A stretch of DNA of 64,000 nucleotides from contig JAJTHL010000009.1 in NCBI GenBank assembly GCA_021298595.1, forward strand, positions 1 to 64,000, given 5' to 3'. The position numbers were made by a program, and so were the translations under genes. The DNA comes from Alphaproteobacteria bacterium (lineage in GTDB: Bacteria > Pseudomonadota > Alphaproteobacteria > Caedimonadales > UBA1908). Positions within the stretch are counted from its first letter, which is position 1. Each line of letters begins with the position of its first letter. A model generated the notes under the pieces. The model was not told the origin of the DNA and ran no database searches. It saw only the letters and a program-made list of their open reading frames with translations. This document shows, in pieces, positions 1 through 10,340 of the stretch.

Positions 1-171
1 CATCACAAGGGACCAGGGAATCTGCTTTGGGTCAAGCAGGCTTAAGACAAATAACATGGGCAGCAAAAAGGGAATTGAAACCGCGTCCATACAGAAGAAA
101 CCCACATACAAAAGCGCCATGAGAAGCGCCATCAAAAAGGATTTTGGGATGAGCTCTTGCACGTTACTCAC
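1..171 (-). CDS. mreD: Rod-shape-determining protein MreD (N-terminal part; gene continues past left edge)
   Basis: Only about the first 57 codons lie in the window. The frame opens at GTG 171 (an in-frame GTG at 162 is the alternative) and overlaps the end of mreC by 8 nt, suggesting translational coupling. The visible N-terminus (VSNVQELIPKSFLMALL and onward) is hydrophobic, with a helix, a short polar turn and a second helix, as in MreD, the integral membrane partner of MreC in the elongasome that directs lateral wall growth. The call rests on gene order (mreB-mreC-mreD on one strand) and on the membrane-type N-terminus; too little is present to see further family motifs. Confidence 0.75.
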   Translation of the reverse strand, partial: MSNVQELIPKSFLMALLMALLYVGFFCMDAVSIPFLLPMLFVLSLLDPKQIPWSLVM

Positions 172-1021
172 GGGGCGCCTCTTCTATCTTTTTGAGGACG
201 CGCACAAAATCAGGAGGCGTCGCGCTAAGTTCTGGTTTTAGTATTTGCACCCCGTTTTTACCCACGAGCACGCGCGCGACAATGTAACCAGGGGGATAAA
301 AGCTTCCTTGGGCCGTGGTCAACAGCATCTCGCCTGGTTCAAATTCTGTATGATCCTGAGTGTGTAAAAGGACGAGCGCGTTGCTTCCTTGCCCAGATAA
401 CACGCCGTGCCGACCAGACTTTTCACCCACAACGGGAATACGTACGCGGCCGTCTCGGATGGTCGCGACCAAAGCACTTTTTGACCCCACACTTTCCACA
501 TAACCCACAAGAACGCGTCCCATGACAACAGGAGCGCCTTCCTCAACGCCTTCGCGCCTCCCTCCTTCGATCGTCAGTTTATGCTGGGCTTCGTCTTCCC
601 ACTGGCCGATGACAGGTGCCGTCAGGACAGTCTCCTCGCTTGGTTTCAAAACTTTAAGCTGCTCGCGCAAAAGGATATTTTCCCGCTCAAGAAGCCTTGC
701 TTGTTGATACCACCCATAAAGACGCTCGTTCTCAGACTGAAGCTTTTTGACTTCTTCTGCCGTCAATTGATACTTTTTAACGACGTCCGCCGCGGCCGGC
801 ACGAAAGACACGCTTGTTTTAAGGCTTTTCTCCAAATGGGTATTGATATCAAGCAAGACGCCGCGAAGGAGTCGTGCTTGATCAGGCTTGACGACGGATA
901 GGATTAAAAGACACGCACTTAAGGTTAGGATCAGTCCCGCGCTTAAGTGCGTCGTGATTTTTTTTAGCCACAAGGAGGCTTCAAGGAGCGCTGTCTCGAT
1001 CATGACAGAAGAACGTCCCAT
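164..1021 (-). CDS. mreC: Rod-shape-determining protein MreC
   Basis: A 285-residue protein with one membrane segment at about residues 26-45, a helical heptad-rich stretch at about 75-122 (coiled coil, KKLQSENERLYG then ARLLERENILLREQL), and a C-terminal beta-rich domain containing GRVLVGYVESVG and PPGYIVARV. This is the MreC layout: an inner-membrane anchor, a dimerising helix and a periplasmic beta-barrel domain that links MreB to the wall synthases. A GAGG ribosome site lies 4 nt before ATG 1021. It follows mreB by 21 nt and overlaps mreD, so the three are one operon. The length is within the family range. Confidence 0.95.
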   Translation of the reverse strand: MGRSSVMIETALLEASLWLKKITTHLSAGLILTLSACLLILSVVKPDQARLLRGVLLDINTHLEKSLKTSVSFVPAAADVVKKYQLTAEEVKKLQSENERLYGWYQQARLLERENILLREQLKVLKPSEETVLTAPVIGQWEDEAQHKLTIEGGRREGVEEGAPVVMGRVLVGYVESVGSKSALVATIRDGRVRIPVVGEKSGRHGVLSGQGSNALVLLHTQDHTEFEPGEMLLTTAQGSFYPPGYIVARVLVGKNGVQILKPELSATPPDFVRVLKKIEEAPRE

Positions 1022-1042
1022 GTTGCCTCTCTGCCGAAGGGC

Positions 1043-2083
<1,041 letters not shown>

Positions 2084-2183
2084 CTATTGCTACCTCATGT
2101 TAGGAATGGCGCGGGACATACCCTGCTTTTTCAACGTGTGTGTTATATTTACGACAGCGCGCGCAAGAGGTCCACTGTTTTTA

Positions 2184-3107
2184 TCAGAAGTTTTTGAAGA
2201 GCGTTTCTTCGAGTATTTTTTGCTGTGTTTGAAGATCTGTTGTCTCCAAGATAATACACCCCTGCATTTGATGTCGAAACCAGGTGAGTTGTCTTTTAAT
2301 GTATTGTCTTGTTCTCATCTGTGCCTGGAAAAAGGCATCGTCAAACGAGCATTTTCCTTGACAATATGACAAAAGTTCCCGTGCACCGAGTGCCTGCATC
2401 AAGGGGTAGGTCTCCGCTTCTTTATGGCGCGCTAAAAGTGCTTCCACCTCGGGAATGCTTTCTTGCATGGCGCGCTTGAGTCTTTCCGTTGCCCGCATCA
2501 CGAGATCGCTTTTTTCCGGCATAATGACGATGGAGCACGTATCTTCTCTGGATAAAAGCGGCGGAGTTTTGCCTTGGTCTTGCCACTGGGAAAGAGGTTT
2601 TTTTGTGGTCAGATACACACCTAGTGCCCGCATAAGACGCTGGGGATCAAGGGGTATAGGATCTGTCAGCTTTTCTTCAACCCAAAGAGCCTGAAGGCCT
2701 TCTTTTCCTTGGGATTCATACAGATCATCAAGACGCGCCCGCACGTCATCCCCTACGGGCGGGGCCTTGGCAAGCCCTTCCAAAAGCACTTTAAAATAAA
2801 GGCCCGTCCCCCCCACAAAAAGCGCGCGCCCCCCAAGCGACGGGTCTTTTAAAAAAAGGCTCCCCACGGCGTCGTGCCATTTTCCAACGGAAAAAGCCTG
2901 GGTTGGCATAAGAAAACCATAAAGATGGTGGGGAATCCACTCCGTATCGTGGGGTAAAGGTCTTGCGGTTAACAGAGGAAGGTCTTCGTAAAGTTGCAGG
3001 CTATCAGCATTGATCACCTCCAGCCCGAGGCGTCTTGCCAGCCACAAAGAAAGGGCCGTTTTTCCCGAAGAAGTGGGGCCCGCCAAGCAATAGCTTTTTT
3101 GAGTCAT
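2184..3107 (-). CDS. miaA: tRNA dimethylallyltransferase MiaA
   Basis: A 307-residue enzyme that transfers a dimethylallyl group to N6 of A37 in tRNAs reading UNN codons. The P-loop GPTSSGKT is at residues 10-17, followed by the substrate-binding motif NADSLQLY (usually DSMQVY) and the HHLYGF region, then GGTGLYFKVLLEGLA. C-terminal RQYIKRQLTWFR is the usual end-of-core motif. It sits 42 nt downstream of coaD on the same strand, part of the leftward ssb-gyrA-coaD-miaA-mre run. Length is normal for alphaproteobacterial MiaA. Confidence 0.95.
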   Translation of the reverse strand: MTQKSYCLAGPTSSGKTALSLWLARRLGLEVINADSLQLYEDLPLLTARPLPHDTEWIPHHLYGFLMPTQAFSVGKWHDAVGSLFLKDPSLGGRALFVGGTGLYFKVLLEGLAKAPPVGDDVRARLDDLYESQGKEGLQALWVEEKLTDPIPLDPQRLMRALGVYLTTKKPLSQWQDQGKTPPLLSREDTCSIVIMPEKSDLVMRATERLKRAMQESIPEVEALLARHKEAETYPLMQALGARELLSYCQGKCSFDDAFFQAQMRTRQYIKRQLTWFRHQMQGCIILETTDLQTQQKILEETLFKNF

Positions 3108-3149
3108 GAGTGGACGCCCTGTGTCACGCGCTGGCCCTTAAGATGATCT

Positions 3150-3683
3150 TTACGTAATCTTATCGCCGTGTACTTTTTGGCGAAGGCGCCGCTCAACACC
3201 GCCTGGCACAAACTGGCTCACGTCTCCGCCTAGCTCTGTAATTTCTTTGATAAGGGTAGAGGAAATAAACTGGCACCGGTCAGAGGCCACAAGAAACACT
3301 GTCTCTGTGGCCGGGGAGAGCCGCATATTCATGCCAGCCATCTGAAACTCGTACTCGAAATCAGAGACGGCGCGAAGGCCTCTTACCACAAAAGCCGCTC
3401 CCACGGACGCCGCAAAACTCACCAGAAGTCCCGTGAGCGGCTCTACCATAATTTCTGTCTGTGTCACCTTCAAATGGGCAACTTCTTCCCGGGCAATCTC
3501 TAAACGCTCACTTAGGGTAAAGAGCGGGCTTTTATTTTTATTGGGGGCAACCGCCACAATGAGCTTGTCACAAAGGCCCGCCGCTCGCTCGATAATATCA
3601 AGGTGCCCCAGGGTCAACGGATCAAAGGTGCCGGGATAAACGGCAACCCTAGGCATTTTGGGAACCGTCATCTCTAGCGTCAT
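3150..3683 (-). CDS. coaD: Phosphopantetheine adenylyltransferase CoaD
   Basis: It catalyses the penultimate step of coenzyme A synthesis. The nucleotidyltransferase signature reads [14 protein letters not shown], so the T/HxGH motif is TLGH; VVRGLR and ISSTLIKE follow, matching the family's RGLR and SSSxVR motifs. The family core begins at [11 protein letters not shown] (ATG 3656), but that ATG has no ribosome site. ATG 3683 has GGAGG nine bases upstream and is used here, giving nine extra residues; ATG 3671 is a third choice. All three starts lie inside the 3' end of gyrA, so translation is probably coupled to gyrA. Confidence 0.93.
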   Translation of the reverse strand: MTLEMTVPKMPRVAVYPGTFDPLTLGHLDIIERAAGLCDKLIVAVAPNKNKSPLFTLSERLEIAREEVAHLKVTQTEIMVEPLTGLLVSFAASVGAAFVVRGLRAVSDFEYEFQMAGMNMRLSPATETVFLVASDRCQFISSTLIKEITELGGDVSQFVPGGVERRLRQKVHGDKIT

Positions 3684-6369
3684 GGGCAAGCTCCTCCCCC
3701 TCATCTTGTTCTTCTTCGTCGACGACCTCATCCATGGAAATACGCGCCACCGACACAATGCGTTCGCTTTCGGGCACGCGGAAGATAGTCACCCCTTGGG
3801 TCACACGGCCCGCAATTCGCACATCGTGAAGCGGACAACGAATAAGCTGACCACCATCCGTCACAAGAACCAGCTGATCGCTTTTCTCCACAACGAACGA
3901 GCCCACCACAAGACCTGTCTTATCAGTCAGTGCCATACCCGTCACCCCTTGACCGCCGCGGCTTGTAATGCGGTATTCATAGGCAGACGTGCGCTTGCCA
4001 AAGCCGCGATCCGTGATGCACAAAATAAACTGCTCTTGCGCTTTCATTTCTTCATAACGCGCAGGCGTCACAAGGTCTGACGTCGCACTTTCGCCAGCGC
4101 GCTCGGCCCTTGAAAGCCTTAAGTATTCGTCACGCTCTTCAATGGAAAAGTCAGCGTGCCCCAAAACAGACACAGAAATTACCTGATCCTCGGGCGCCAG
4201 GCGAATGCCGCGCACACCCGTGGAGGTGCGGCCCGTGAAAACACGCACGTCTGTGATTTCAAAACGAATGGTTTTCCCTTGCTTGGTGGCAAGAAGGAGA
4301 TCTTGGGCATCATTACACACCCGCACGCCCACCAAAGACTCGCCCTCTTCAAGCTTCATGGCAATCTTGCCGTTGGCTTTAATGTTAAGGAAGTCTGAAA
4401 GGGCATTACGTCTGACACCACCCTGGGACGTGACGAAGATGATGGATGTGTGCTCGCTCTCGCCCGCATCCTTAGGTAGGGGCAAAACCGTTGAAATGGT
4501 TTCACCGGGCTGCAAGGGCAGCAAGTTGATCATGGCTTTGCCAAGGGACTGGGGCGTACCCAAGGGAAGGCGGTAGACTTTCAACTGGTAGGCAATACCG
4601 CGTGAGGAAAAGAAAATCACCGACGTGTGCGTGTCTGTGACAAAGACGTCGCTTACAAGGTCTTCTTCTCGGGTCGACATGCCGGAGCGGCCCTTACCAC
4701 CGCGGCGCTGAGCCCGGTAGGTGGCCAAAGGCACGCGCTTGATGTAACCGTTTTGGCTAACCGTCACGACCATGTCTTCTTGCTGGATCAGATCCTCAAG
4801 ATCAACGTCCCCACTTGACTCTTCAATGGTGGTGCGCCGGGGCGTTGCAAACTCTTCCTTAACGGCCAAAAGTTCTTCCTTCATAAGGCCGTACAGACGC
4901 TCGCGCGAGGAAAGGATATGAAGGAATTCTTTAATTTCAGTGATGATCCCATCAAGCTCGCCCGCGATCTTATCGCGCTCAAGCCCTGTCAGGCGGTGCA
5001 GGCGCAAATCCAAAATCGCGCGCGCTTGCTCTTCCGACAGCTGGTAAGTCCCACTGACAACACTGCGCCCCGGCTCGGCCACCAGCTCGATGAGCGGGGC
5101 CACGTCCTTGGCAGGCCACGCTTTGGCCATCATGGCCTCTCTAGCGCTTTGGGGATCGGGTGACGCTTTGATGAGTGCAATCATCTCGTCAATGTTGGCC
5201 ACAGCCACAGCAAGACCCAGCAACACGTGGGCACGTGCGCGCGCCTTGGCAAGCTCATAGCGCGTGCGGCGCGTGATGACTTGATCCCTAAAGGCGATAA
5301 AGGCCGTCAGGATTTCAAGAAGATTCATCTGACGAGGGCGCCCCAGATCAAGGGCCAAGCAGTTAGCGCCAAAGGAGGTTTGAAGAGGGGTGTACCGGTA
5401 AAGTTGGTTCAAAACCACTTCACCCACGGCGTCACGCTTGAGCTCTACCACAACGCGCACGCCGTCACGGTCCGATTCGTCCCGGAGGTCCGCAATGCCC
5501 TCGATCAGCTTTTCTTTCACAACCTCGGCAATCCGCTCGATCATACGCGCCTTGTTCACCTGATAGGGAATTTCTGTGATGATAATGGCGTCGCGCTCTT
5601 TGCGTACTTCTTCAAAGTGTGTACGTCCGCGCATGACAATGGACCCGCGCCCTGTGCGCGCCGCCGAGACACAGCCGGAGCGCCCCAGGATTGTGCCTCC
5701 CGTGGGAAAGTCAGGACCCGGCACATACTCAAGAAGAGCGTCCACATCCAGGGTTGGATCATCAATGAGCGCGCAGCACGCATCAATCACTTCACCCAAA
5801 TTGTGAGGGGGAATGTTGGTCGCCATTCCCACAGCAATACCGCCTGCCCCGTTTACCAAAAGGTTTGGGTATCTGGCGGGCAGAACCAAAGGCTCTTTGG
5901 TGGTCTCGTCATAGTTTGGCTGAAAGTCTACGGTATCTTTGTGCACGTCATCCAAAAGGCACCGGGCAACCTTTTGCAAACGCGCCTCTGTATAACGCTC
6001 GGCTGCTGCCGGGTCGCCGTCCATGGAACCAAAGTTTCCTTGCCCCTCGATAAGGGGCACCCGCATGGAGAAATCCTGGGCCATACGGACCATGGCTTCG
6101 TAAATGGGCGCGTTACCATGGGGGTGGAACTTACCCATGACCTCACCCGTCACACGGGCTGATTTACGGAAAGGCTTGCCTGACTCAAAACCCGCCTCAT
6201 TCATGGCGTAAAGGATACGGCGGTGCACAGGCTTAAGGCCGTCCCGAACATCCGGTAGCGCGCGCGAGACAATGACGCTCATGGCATAGTCAAGGTACGA
6301 GCGCTTCATTTCCTCTTCTAAGGAAACAGGAACAATGTCAGAGGATAATTTTTCTGCACCAGCCGTCAC
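3649..6369 (-). CDS. gyrA: DNA gyrase subunit A
   Basis: A 906-residue type IIA topoisomerase subunit. The breakage-reunion domain carries the catalytic Tyr126 in [10 protein letters not shown]. The C-terminal DNA-wrapping domain contains the GyrA box QRRGGKG, which distinguishes it from ParC. The tail is strongly acidic ([10 protein letters not shown]), common in GyrA. The start is GTG 6369 with AGGA seven bases upstream. The quinolone-determining loop reads [12 protein letters not shown] (residues 82-93), where E. coli has HPHGDSAVYDTI; four positions that matter for drug binding differ (see findings). ssb lies 51 nt upstream and coaD overlaps the 3' end. Confidence 0.97.
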   Translation of the reverse strand: MTAGAEKLSSDIVPVSLEEEMKRSYLDYAMSVIVSRALPDVRDGLKPVHRRILYAMNEAGFESGKPFRKSARVTGEVMGKFHPHGNAPIYEAMVRMAQDFSMRVPLIEGQGNFGSMDGDPAAAERYTEARLQKVARCLLDDVHKDTVDFQPNYDETTKEPLVLPARYPNLLVNGAGGIAVGMATNIPPHNLGEVIDACCALIDDPTLDVDALLEYVPGPDFPTGGTILGRSGCVSAARTGRGSIVMRGRTHFEEVRKERDAIIITEIPYQVNKARMIERIAEVVKEKLIEGIADLRDESDRDGVRVVVELKRDAVGEVVLNQLYRYTPLQTSFGANCLALDLGRPRQMNLLEILTAFIAFRDQVITRRTRYELAKARARAHVLLGLAVAVANIDEMIALIKASPDPQSAREAMMAKAWPAKDVAPLIELVAEPGRSVVSGTYQLSEEQARAILDLRLHRLTGLERDKIAGELDGIITEIKEFLHILSSRERLYGLMKEELLAVKEEFATPRRTTIEESSGDVDLEDLIQQEDMVVTVSQNGYIKRVPLATYRAQRRGGKGRSGMSTREEDLVSDVFVTDTHTSVIFFSSRGIAYQLKVYRLPLGTPQSLGKAMINLLPLQPGETISTVLPLPKDAGESEHTSIIFVTSQGGVRRNALSDFLNIKANGKIAMKLEEGESLVGVRVCNDAQDLLLATKQGKTIRFEITDVRVFTGRTSTGVRGIRLAPEDQVISVSVLGHADFSIEERDEYLRLSRAERAGESATSDLVTPARYEEMKAQEQFILCITDRGFGKRTSAYEYRITSRGGQGVTGMALTDKTGLVVGSFVVEKSDQLVLVTDGGQLIRCPLHDVRIAGRVTQGVTIFRVPESERIVSVARISMDEVVDEEEQDEGEELAHDARDDGSQNA

Positions 6370-6420
6370 GAAAGAGTCCTTTCACGTTATCCATTAAGTA
6401 TTAATGTCTTAGGTTCTGTA

Positions 6421-6888
6421 TTAAAAGGGGATTTCATCATCTAGGTTTGCTCCCCCGGACCCATAGGGTCCTTCAAAGCTGGGAGAGCCCGTTTCATAGG
6501 AAGGTTCTGCCAAATGTCGCCCAGACGTGTCACCGCCCTTGGCGTCCAGAAGAGTTAGCTCGCCCTTGTACTTTTGCAAAACTATTTCCGTCGTGTAACG
6601 CTCTTGACCGCTTTGATCGGTCCACTTGCGCGTTTGAAGCTGGCCTTCAAGGTAAACCTTTGTACCTTTGGTTGCATATTTTTCAGCAACTTCTGCCAGT
6701 CGGTCATTAAAAATCACCACGCGGTGCCATTCCGTCCGATCACGCTTTTCGCCTGAATTTCGGTCTTTCCACGACTCTGACGTTGCCACAGAAAGCTGAA
6801 CAATTTTCCCGCCGTCTTGTGTGTGACGCACCTCGGGCTCGCGTCCCAAGTTTCCAACCAAAATCACTTTATTGATGGACCCTGCCAT
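6421..6888 (-). CDS. ssb: Single-stranded DNA-binding protein
   Basis: A 155-residue protein with an N-terminal OB fold ([40 protein letters not shown]) and a low-complexity tail ending in the conserved DDEIPF tip that recruits repair and replication partners. The start at ATG 6888 is set by GGAG six bases upstream and the family N-terminus; the frame is open further upstream but that part is not SSB-like. Position directly before gyrA is common in alphaproteobacteria. It is the first gene of the leftward block, and its promoter should lie between 6889 and 6985. Confidence 0.96.
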   Translation of the reverse strand: MAGSINKVILVGNLGREPEVRHTQDGGKIVQLSVATSESWKDRNSGEKRDRTEWHRVVIFNDRLAEVAEKYATKGTKVYLEGQLQTRKWTDQSGQERYTTEIVLQKYKGELTLLDAKGGDTSGRHLAEPSYETGSPSFEGPYGSGGANLDDEIPF

Positions 6889-6984
6889 GATGTCTCCTGC
6901 ATAATAGACGATTGCTGACACAGTTATAGGACAACTCACCCCCTGGGGCAAAGGCCTTTTTCATACAAAGTGTGCAATAAGATC

Positions 6985-7013
6985 TTGACGAATGCCCGCC
7001 ATCGCAGTAGAAA
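6985..7013 (+). promoter_or_regulatory. Putative sigma-70 promoter of tRNA-His
   Basis: TTGACG (6985-6990), a 17-nt spacer and TAGAAA (7008-7013) form a good match to a sigma-70 promoter. A start site about 7 nt further would place the tRNA 5' end (7026) a few bases downstream. The assignment is by pattern and position only. Confidence 0.6.
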
Positions 7014-7025
7014 GCTCTCTTAGAT

Positions 7026-7103
7026 GGCGGGTGTAGCTCAGTTGGTTAGAGCGCCAGTTTGTGGCACTGGAGGTCGCCGGTTCAATCCCGGTCACTCGCC
7101 CCA
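7026..7103 (+). tRNA. tRNA-His (anticodon GTG)
   Basis: A full cloverleaf can be drawn. The acceptor stem pairs GGCGGGTG with CACTCGCC; this includes the extra G-1:C73 pair that marks histidine tRNAs. The D-loop contains AGTTGGTTAGA, the anticodon stem is CCAGT/ACTGG with GTG at 7061-7063, and the T-arm is GCCGG-TTCAATC-CCGGT. The 3' CCA is encoded at 7101-7103. It lies only 9 nt from the end of a convergent gene for an exported unknown protein. Confidence 0.97.
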
Positions 7104-7112
7104 CTCACATTT

Positions 7113-7610
7113 TTATTGTAGTTTTTCTAGAAAATCCCCGCTAAACCACTCTTCGTGTCCCTTTACCCTAAAGACTTTAGCCAGGGCTTCCATCTGGGCC
7201 CTTTTCACAGCCGCTGAGCTCATGGGATCAGTGTCATGCTCCAGGGCAAGAGTAAATTTTTCATGGAGACATTTAATGTGACTGTTTTCACGTTTTGAGG
7301 GAATGCGCATCTCTTGATGCCCAAAGAGCACCCCAAATCCCTCTTCAAAAAGCGCAAAGACGTCGGGATGGGACACGTCTTTAAAAGAGCGGCAGAGCTC
7401 TTCATAAGTCACATATGTTTCCTCAGTTTGAGAGGGGGCCTTTTGGGCGTCTTCGCGTCGCTCTTGCGCTTCAACGGCCAGACGATGACTGCATTGACAA
7501 ACGTGCACCTTTTTTGTGGCCTCCTCGCCCTCATCGGACGCCTGCACGTTCCAGGCTAAAAACAACACCAAAGCCCTTAGCAAACTCTTTAACTTCACTT
7601 TTTCCTCCAT
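7113..7610 (-). CDS. Small exported protein of unknown function, paralogue 1
   Basis: Not recognised. A 165-residue protein starting at ATG 7610 (AGGA six bases upstream) with a signal-peptide-like N-terminus: KVKLKS, then a hydrophobic stretch ending near VQASDE. The mature part is charged. The central block SHPDVFALFEEGFGVLF followed by KRENSHIKCLHEKF is almost the same as in the neighbour at 7760-8185, and both end in a Gly-His-Glu/Lys region and FLEKLQ. Only one Cys (in the shared HI-x-CL motif) is conserved between the two, and this copy has an extra CQC pair before it. The strand is opposite to the tRNA-His gene. Likely periplasmic or secreted; role unknown. Confidence 0.75.
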   Translation of the reverse strand: MEEKVKLKSLLRALVLFLAWNVQASDEGEEATKKVHVCQCSHRLAVEAQERREDAQKAPSQTEETYVTYEELCRSFKDVSHPDVFALFEEGFGVLFGHQEMRIPSKRENSHIKCLHEKFTLALEHDTDPMSSAAVKRAQMEALAKVFRVKGHEEWFSGDFLEKLQ

Positions 7611-7759
7611 TTTTTCCTGCTCTAAATGATACGAATTTCTTTTGTGCTTTCTCTTCTTAATGGACATCGTATCCACCAGTTATAGCATTTTTTTTGGTCA
7701 GATGCATGATTCAACGGTGTGAACAAAGCCAGCGCCTCAGCGTGTTCTACATAAATTAC

Positions 7760-8185
7760 TCATTGTAACTTTTCTAAAAATGCTTCTGTGAATTTCTCTT
7801 TATGTCCTTTTAAATCGAACCTAGCAATTAACTGTATTTTTTGGCACTCCTTCACCTCGTCCGACAGAGTAGGAAACGCCTCGCTTTCAAAAACCGCTCT
7901 AAAGCCATCATAAAGGCACGCGATATGGCTGTTTTCACGTTTTGGTGGCAGTCTACCCTCTTGACTACGAAACAGAAGCCCAAAACCCTCTTCAAAAAGA
8001 GCGTAGACCTGGGGATGAGAAATAGGCTTAAACAGTGCGCATAGCTCGCCCAGTTCCATGTGAGCCTCTTTGTTTTTGAGACGCACGACGACGTCTTCCC
8101 TCGTCCCTTCCCAGTCATTAGACGACGCTATGGCCGTGCTGAGCCAGATGAGCGCCAGAATATTGACGATTGCTTTAATCTTCAT
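7760..8185 (-). CDS. Small exported protein of unknown function, paralogue 2
   Basis: Not recognised. A 141-residue protein starting at ATG 8185 with GGGAG upstream, an N-terminal signal peptide (MKIKAIVNILALIWLSTAIA, likely cleaved before SSND) and a mature domain of about 120 residues. It shares with its downstream neighbour the pattern ELC-x2-FK-x2-SHP-x-V-x-ALFEEGFG-x-LF, then P-x-KRENSHI-x-CL, and the C-terminal end FLEKLQ. The two probably arose by tandem duplication and have since diverged by more than half of their positions. The pair lies between tRNA-His and a divergently transcribed exported hydrolase. Confidence 0.75.
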   Translation of the reverse strand: MKIKAIVNILALIWLSTAIASSNDWEGTREDVVVRLKNKEAHMELGELCALFKPISHPQVYALFEEGFGLLFRSQEGRLPPKRENSHIACLYDGFRAVFESEAFPTLSDEVKECQKIQLIARFDLKGHKEKFTEAFLEKLQ

Positions 8186-8456
8186 GTTTTTTCTCCCATG
8201 GCTTGGGGCACGCACACCCTGCGTCCGTATTTAAAAATTCTTTTTTCATGACAAGAGGTCGAATGTTTATGCCAGTTTTTTCGTTAGATATAGCCTTGGT
8301 AACGAAGATGATAGAGATAGTCAAAGGTCTTTTAGTCAACTTTTAACAAAAAATTAATGAAAAAAGGTGCATGTAACTGATGGCAGCTGACAGGTTTTCC
8401 TGCTAGGCTGCATTTTTAAAAAAAAACATGACTCGAAAGATAGTTAGGAGATCGTG

Positions 8457-10274
8457 ATGCAGAATAAAAAATCCATTATCCCTTTTCGCGGACTATTACG
8501 CCGTGTTTTTTTGGCACTTTTCAGTGTCTCAAGCGTGCTAAGTGGTCAATTATTTGCCAGTGACGGGCTTTTGATTGAAGACCCTCCAGAAATCGTGACC
8601 CCCCCTTTATCACCTGAAAACGCTTCTCTTGCCCATCACCTTCGCCCCATATACCCCACTGGAGAGGTACCTGTTGTAGGAGCCAATCTAACTGTTGAGG
8701 ACCCATTGCCCTGGCAAATCCCAACCCTGATTTCTCAAAAAGGGAGCCTTTTACCGACCATAGAGCCGACCATAGAGCTGCCCATAAAAACCATTGAGAT
8801 CCTCACGCCTGTCACAAGCCAAGGTCTTCCTGGGTTAGGTCCTAAATTTTCTTTTGACTCTTGGACTTTTCCCCCGTCCTCCGATCTCCCAGCCACGCTC
8901 TTTCCTCTTTCTCAAAGGGTTTGCTCCTCTAAATCAAGAAACGACCTGTTTGACGAGTTTGCAGAAAATCCCCAATACCGCATGAAAAAAGTAAAAATAG
9001 ATGCCACCATACACGTACCGGACACCTTTACCCCCACGGGTCAATACAAGGCCATGGTCTATTTATATGGAAGTGGTGGACCATCCAAAAGTGAACAATT
9101 CTACATCGATCATTTTAAAAACAAAGGCTTGATCGTTGTTCCCGTTGAATCCAATTTGTCCCGCGCCGGGGGTGACGCTAACAAGGCCTCTTCCTCTGGT
9201 GATCAATTGGGGAAAAACCCAGCCAACCTTGCCCTAGACGCCCTGATCGTCGGCAACATTTTAAAGGGCCACCCCAATGTGAGTGAGGTCATTGCCTTTG
9301 GCTCCTCCTTGGGAGGCGTTGCGTGCACATTTCTTGGTAACAAAGAACTCTGTTCTTTCCTTAATGATCAAGCCAAAAACATCTCAGGTATTTGGTATAA
9401 TAGCACACCCTTTAAGCTCATCTTCCCTGTCTCAGCGCTTCCCGTTTTGCAATCAGAAGACGCCTCAACACCCGATGACTGTCTTATGGTCGGGATCAAC
9501 GGTGCTTATGACCAGTATTGTAACTCTGCACCAGCAGCCCGCTTTTTTTCGAGAGTGCGCCCCTTTTCAGCCTGGCATTTTCTGCCCATGGGCCACTGTC
9601 CCGAATCACAGGATAGCGACTGGGTAGACAGAATTCCCACCAGTGCCATGCACCAACAAGAAGATGGGAAAATTTTCTGTCACTGGGCCGATGTAATTAA
9701 TCGATGCACCATGCATTTTGATCAACCCTATTCTGACTATAGCAAAGTGAATATGCAAACAGGAGGAGGCATGGAGCGCCTCACCCTCAAAACTGTTGGC
9801 ACCGACCCACGTCCCTTAGATCAAATCCCGTCGAAAGATCTTTTCGGGGGGTTGCAAAGTGTTTTGAAACAACGTTACCGGGGCGCCGTGATTTTGCCCG
9901 ATGAAACCCAAGCCCTTCGGGTCGTTGATCTTGTCATGTCTTACGTAAAGAGATTTGCCAAGCCTTGGGAAACGGCAGAGTTTCAAGAAATTGCTCTTTT
10001 AAACGTTCAAGCTAAAATCAAAGCACACAAGGTTTTAAGCGCATACGAGAGTATTTTTACCGCCACCCTGGAAACAGAATCAAAACTTTATGAAATAGGC
10101 GAAAAACTAAGGACCCAAAAAGCGATCCTTGCGGAAAGTAAAGGATTAAGGGAACAGCCTAGTGAGTGGCAAGCTCTTGCAGATGAACAAAAAGAACTTT
10201 TAAAAAAGCATCACGGCCTTTTGGTAGCCACTTTTAAGCCGTTGGTAGATGAAGAAAGGGATGGTCTAAGATAA
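8457..10274 (+). CDS. Exported protein with an alpha/beta-hydrolase-like domain
   Basis: A 605-residue protein with a signal peptide (basic start, hydrophobic LFSVSSVLSGQLFA, then SDG). A Pro-rich linker of about 110 residues follows. The central domain carries a nucleophile-elbow motif G282-S-S284-L-G286, followed later by GINGAYDQYC (candidate acid) and LPMGH380C (candidate base), as in serine hydrolases. The strand before the elbow (VSEVIAFG) fits the fold. The C-terminal 130 residues are helical and charged. No close family is recognised; esterase, lipase or peptidase are possible. ATG 8457 has TAGGAG six bases upstream; GTG 8454 is too close. A bidirectional terminator follows. Confidence 0.7.
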   Translation: MQNKKSIIPFRGLLRRVFLALFSVSSVLSGQLFASDGLLIEDPPEIVTPPLSPENASLAHHLRPIYPTGEVPVVGANLTVEDPLPWQIPTLISQKGSLLPTIEPTIELPIKTIEILTPVTSQGLPGLGPKFSFDSWTFPPSSDLPATLFPLSQRVCSSKSRNDLFDEFAENPQYRMKKVKIDATIHVPDTFTPTGQYKAMVYLYGSGGPSKSEQFYIDHFKNKGLIVVPVESNLSRAGGDANKASSSGDQLGKNPANLALDALIVGNILKGHPNVSEVIAFGSSLGGVACTFLGNKELCSFLNDQAKNISGIWYNSTPFKLIFPVSALPVLQSEDASTPDDCLMVGINGAYDQYCNSAPAARFFSRVRPFSAWHFLPMGHCPESQDSDWVDRIPTSAMHQQEDGKIFCHWADVINRCTMHFDQPYSDYSKVNMQTGGGMERLTLKTVGTDPRPLDQIPSKDLFGGLQSVLKQRYRGAVILPDETQALRVVDLVMSYVKRFAKPWETAEFQEIALLNVQAKIKAHKVLSAYESIFTATLETESKLYEIGEKLRTQKAILAESKGLREQPSEWQALADEQKELLKKHHGLLVATFKPLVDEERDGLR

Positions 10275-10289
10275 TTAGTTTGTCTTAAG

Positions 10290-10326
10290 CATCAAAAAAG
10301 GCGGGCCTTTCCCGCCTTTTTTGATG
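10290..10326. terminator. Bidirectional rho-independent terminator
   Basis: AAAAAAGGCGGG and CCCGCCTTTTTT form a perfect stem around a CCTTT loop, with an A-run on one side and a T-run on the other. It lies between the ends of the convergent hydrolase and thiolase genes and can serve both. Confidence 0.9.
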
Positions 10327-10340
10327 GGGCGTTTGCCGTT

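Noticed and set aside
5227-6162. A 311-codon frame opposite gyrA
   Set aside because: It is antisense to a highly conserved part of GyrA and has no family-like motifs or ribosome site.
7026-10326. Integration of a mobile island at tRNA-His
   Set aside because: I saw no integrase and no second copy of the tRNA 3' end downstream, so no attachment site can be supported.
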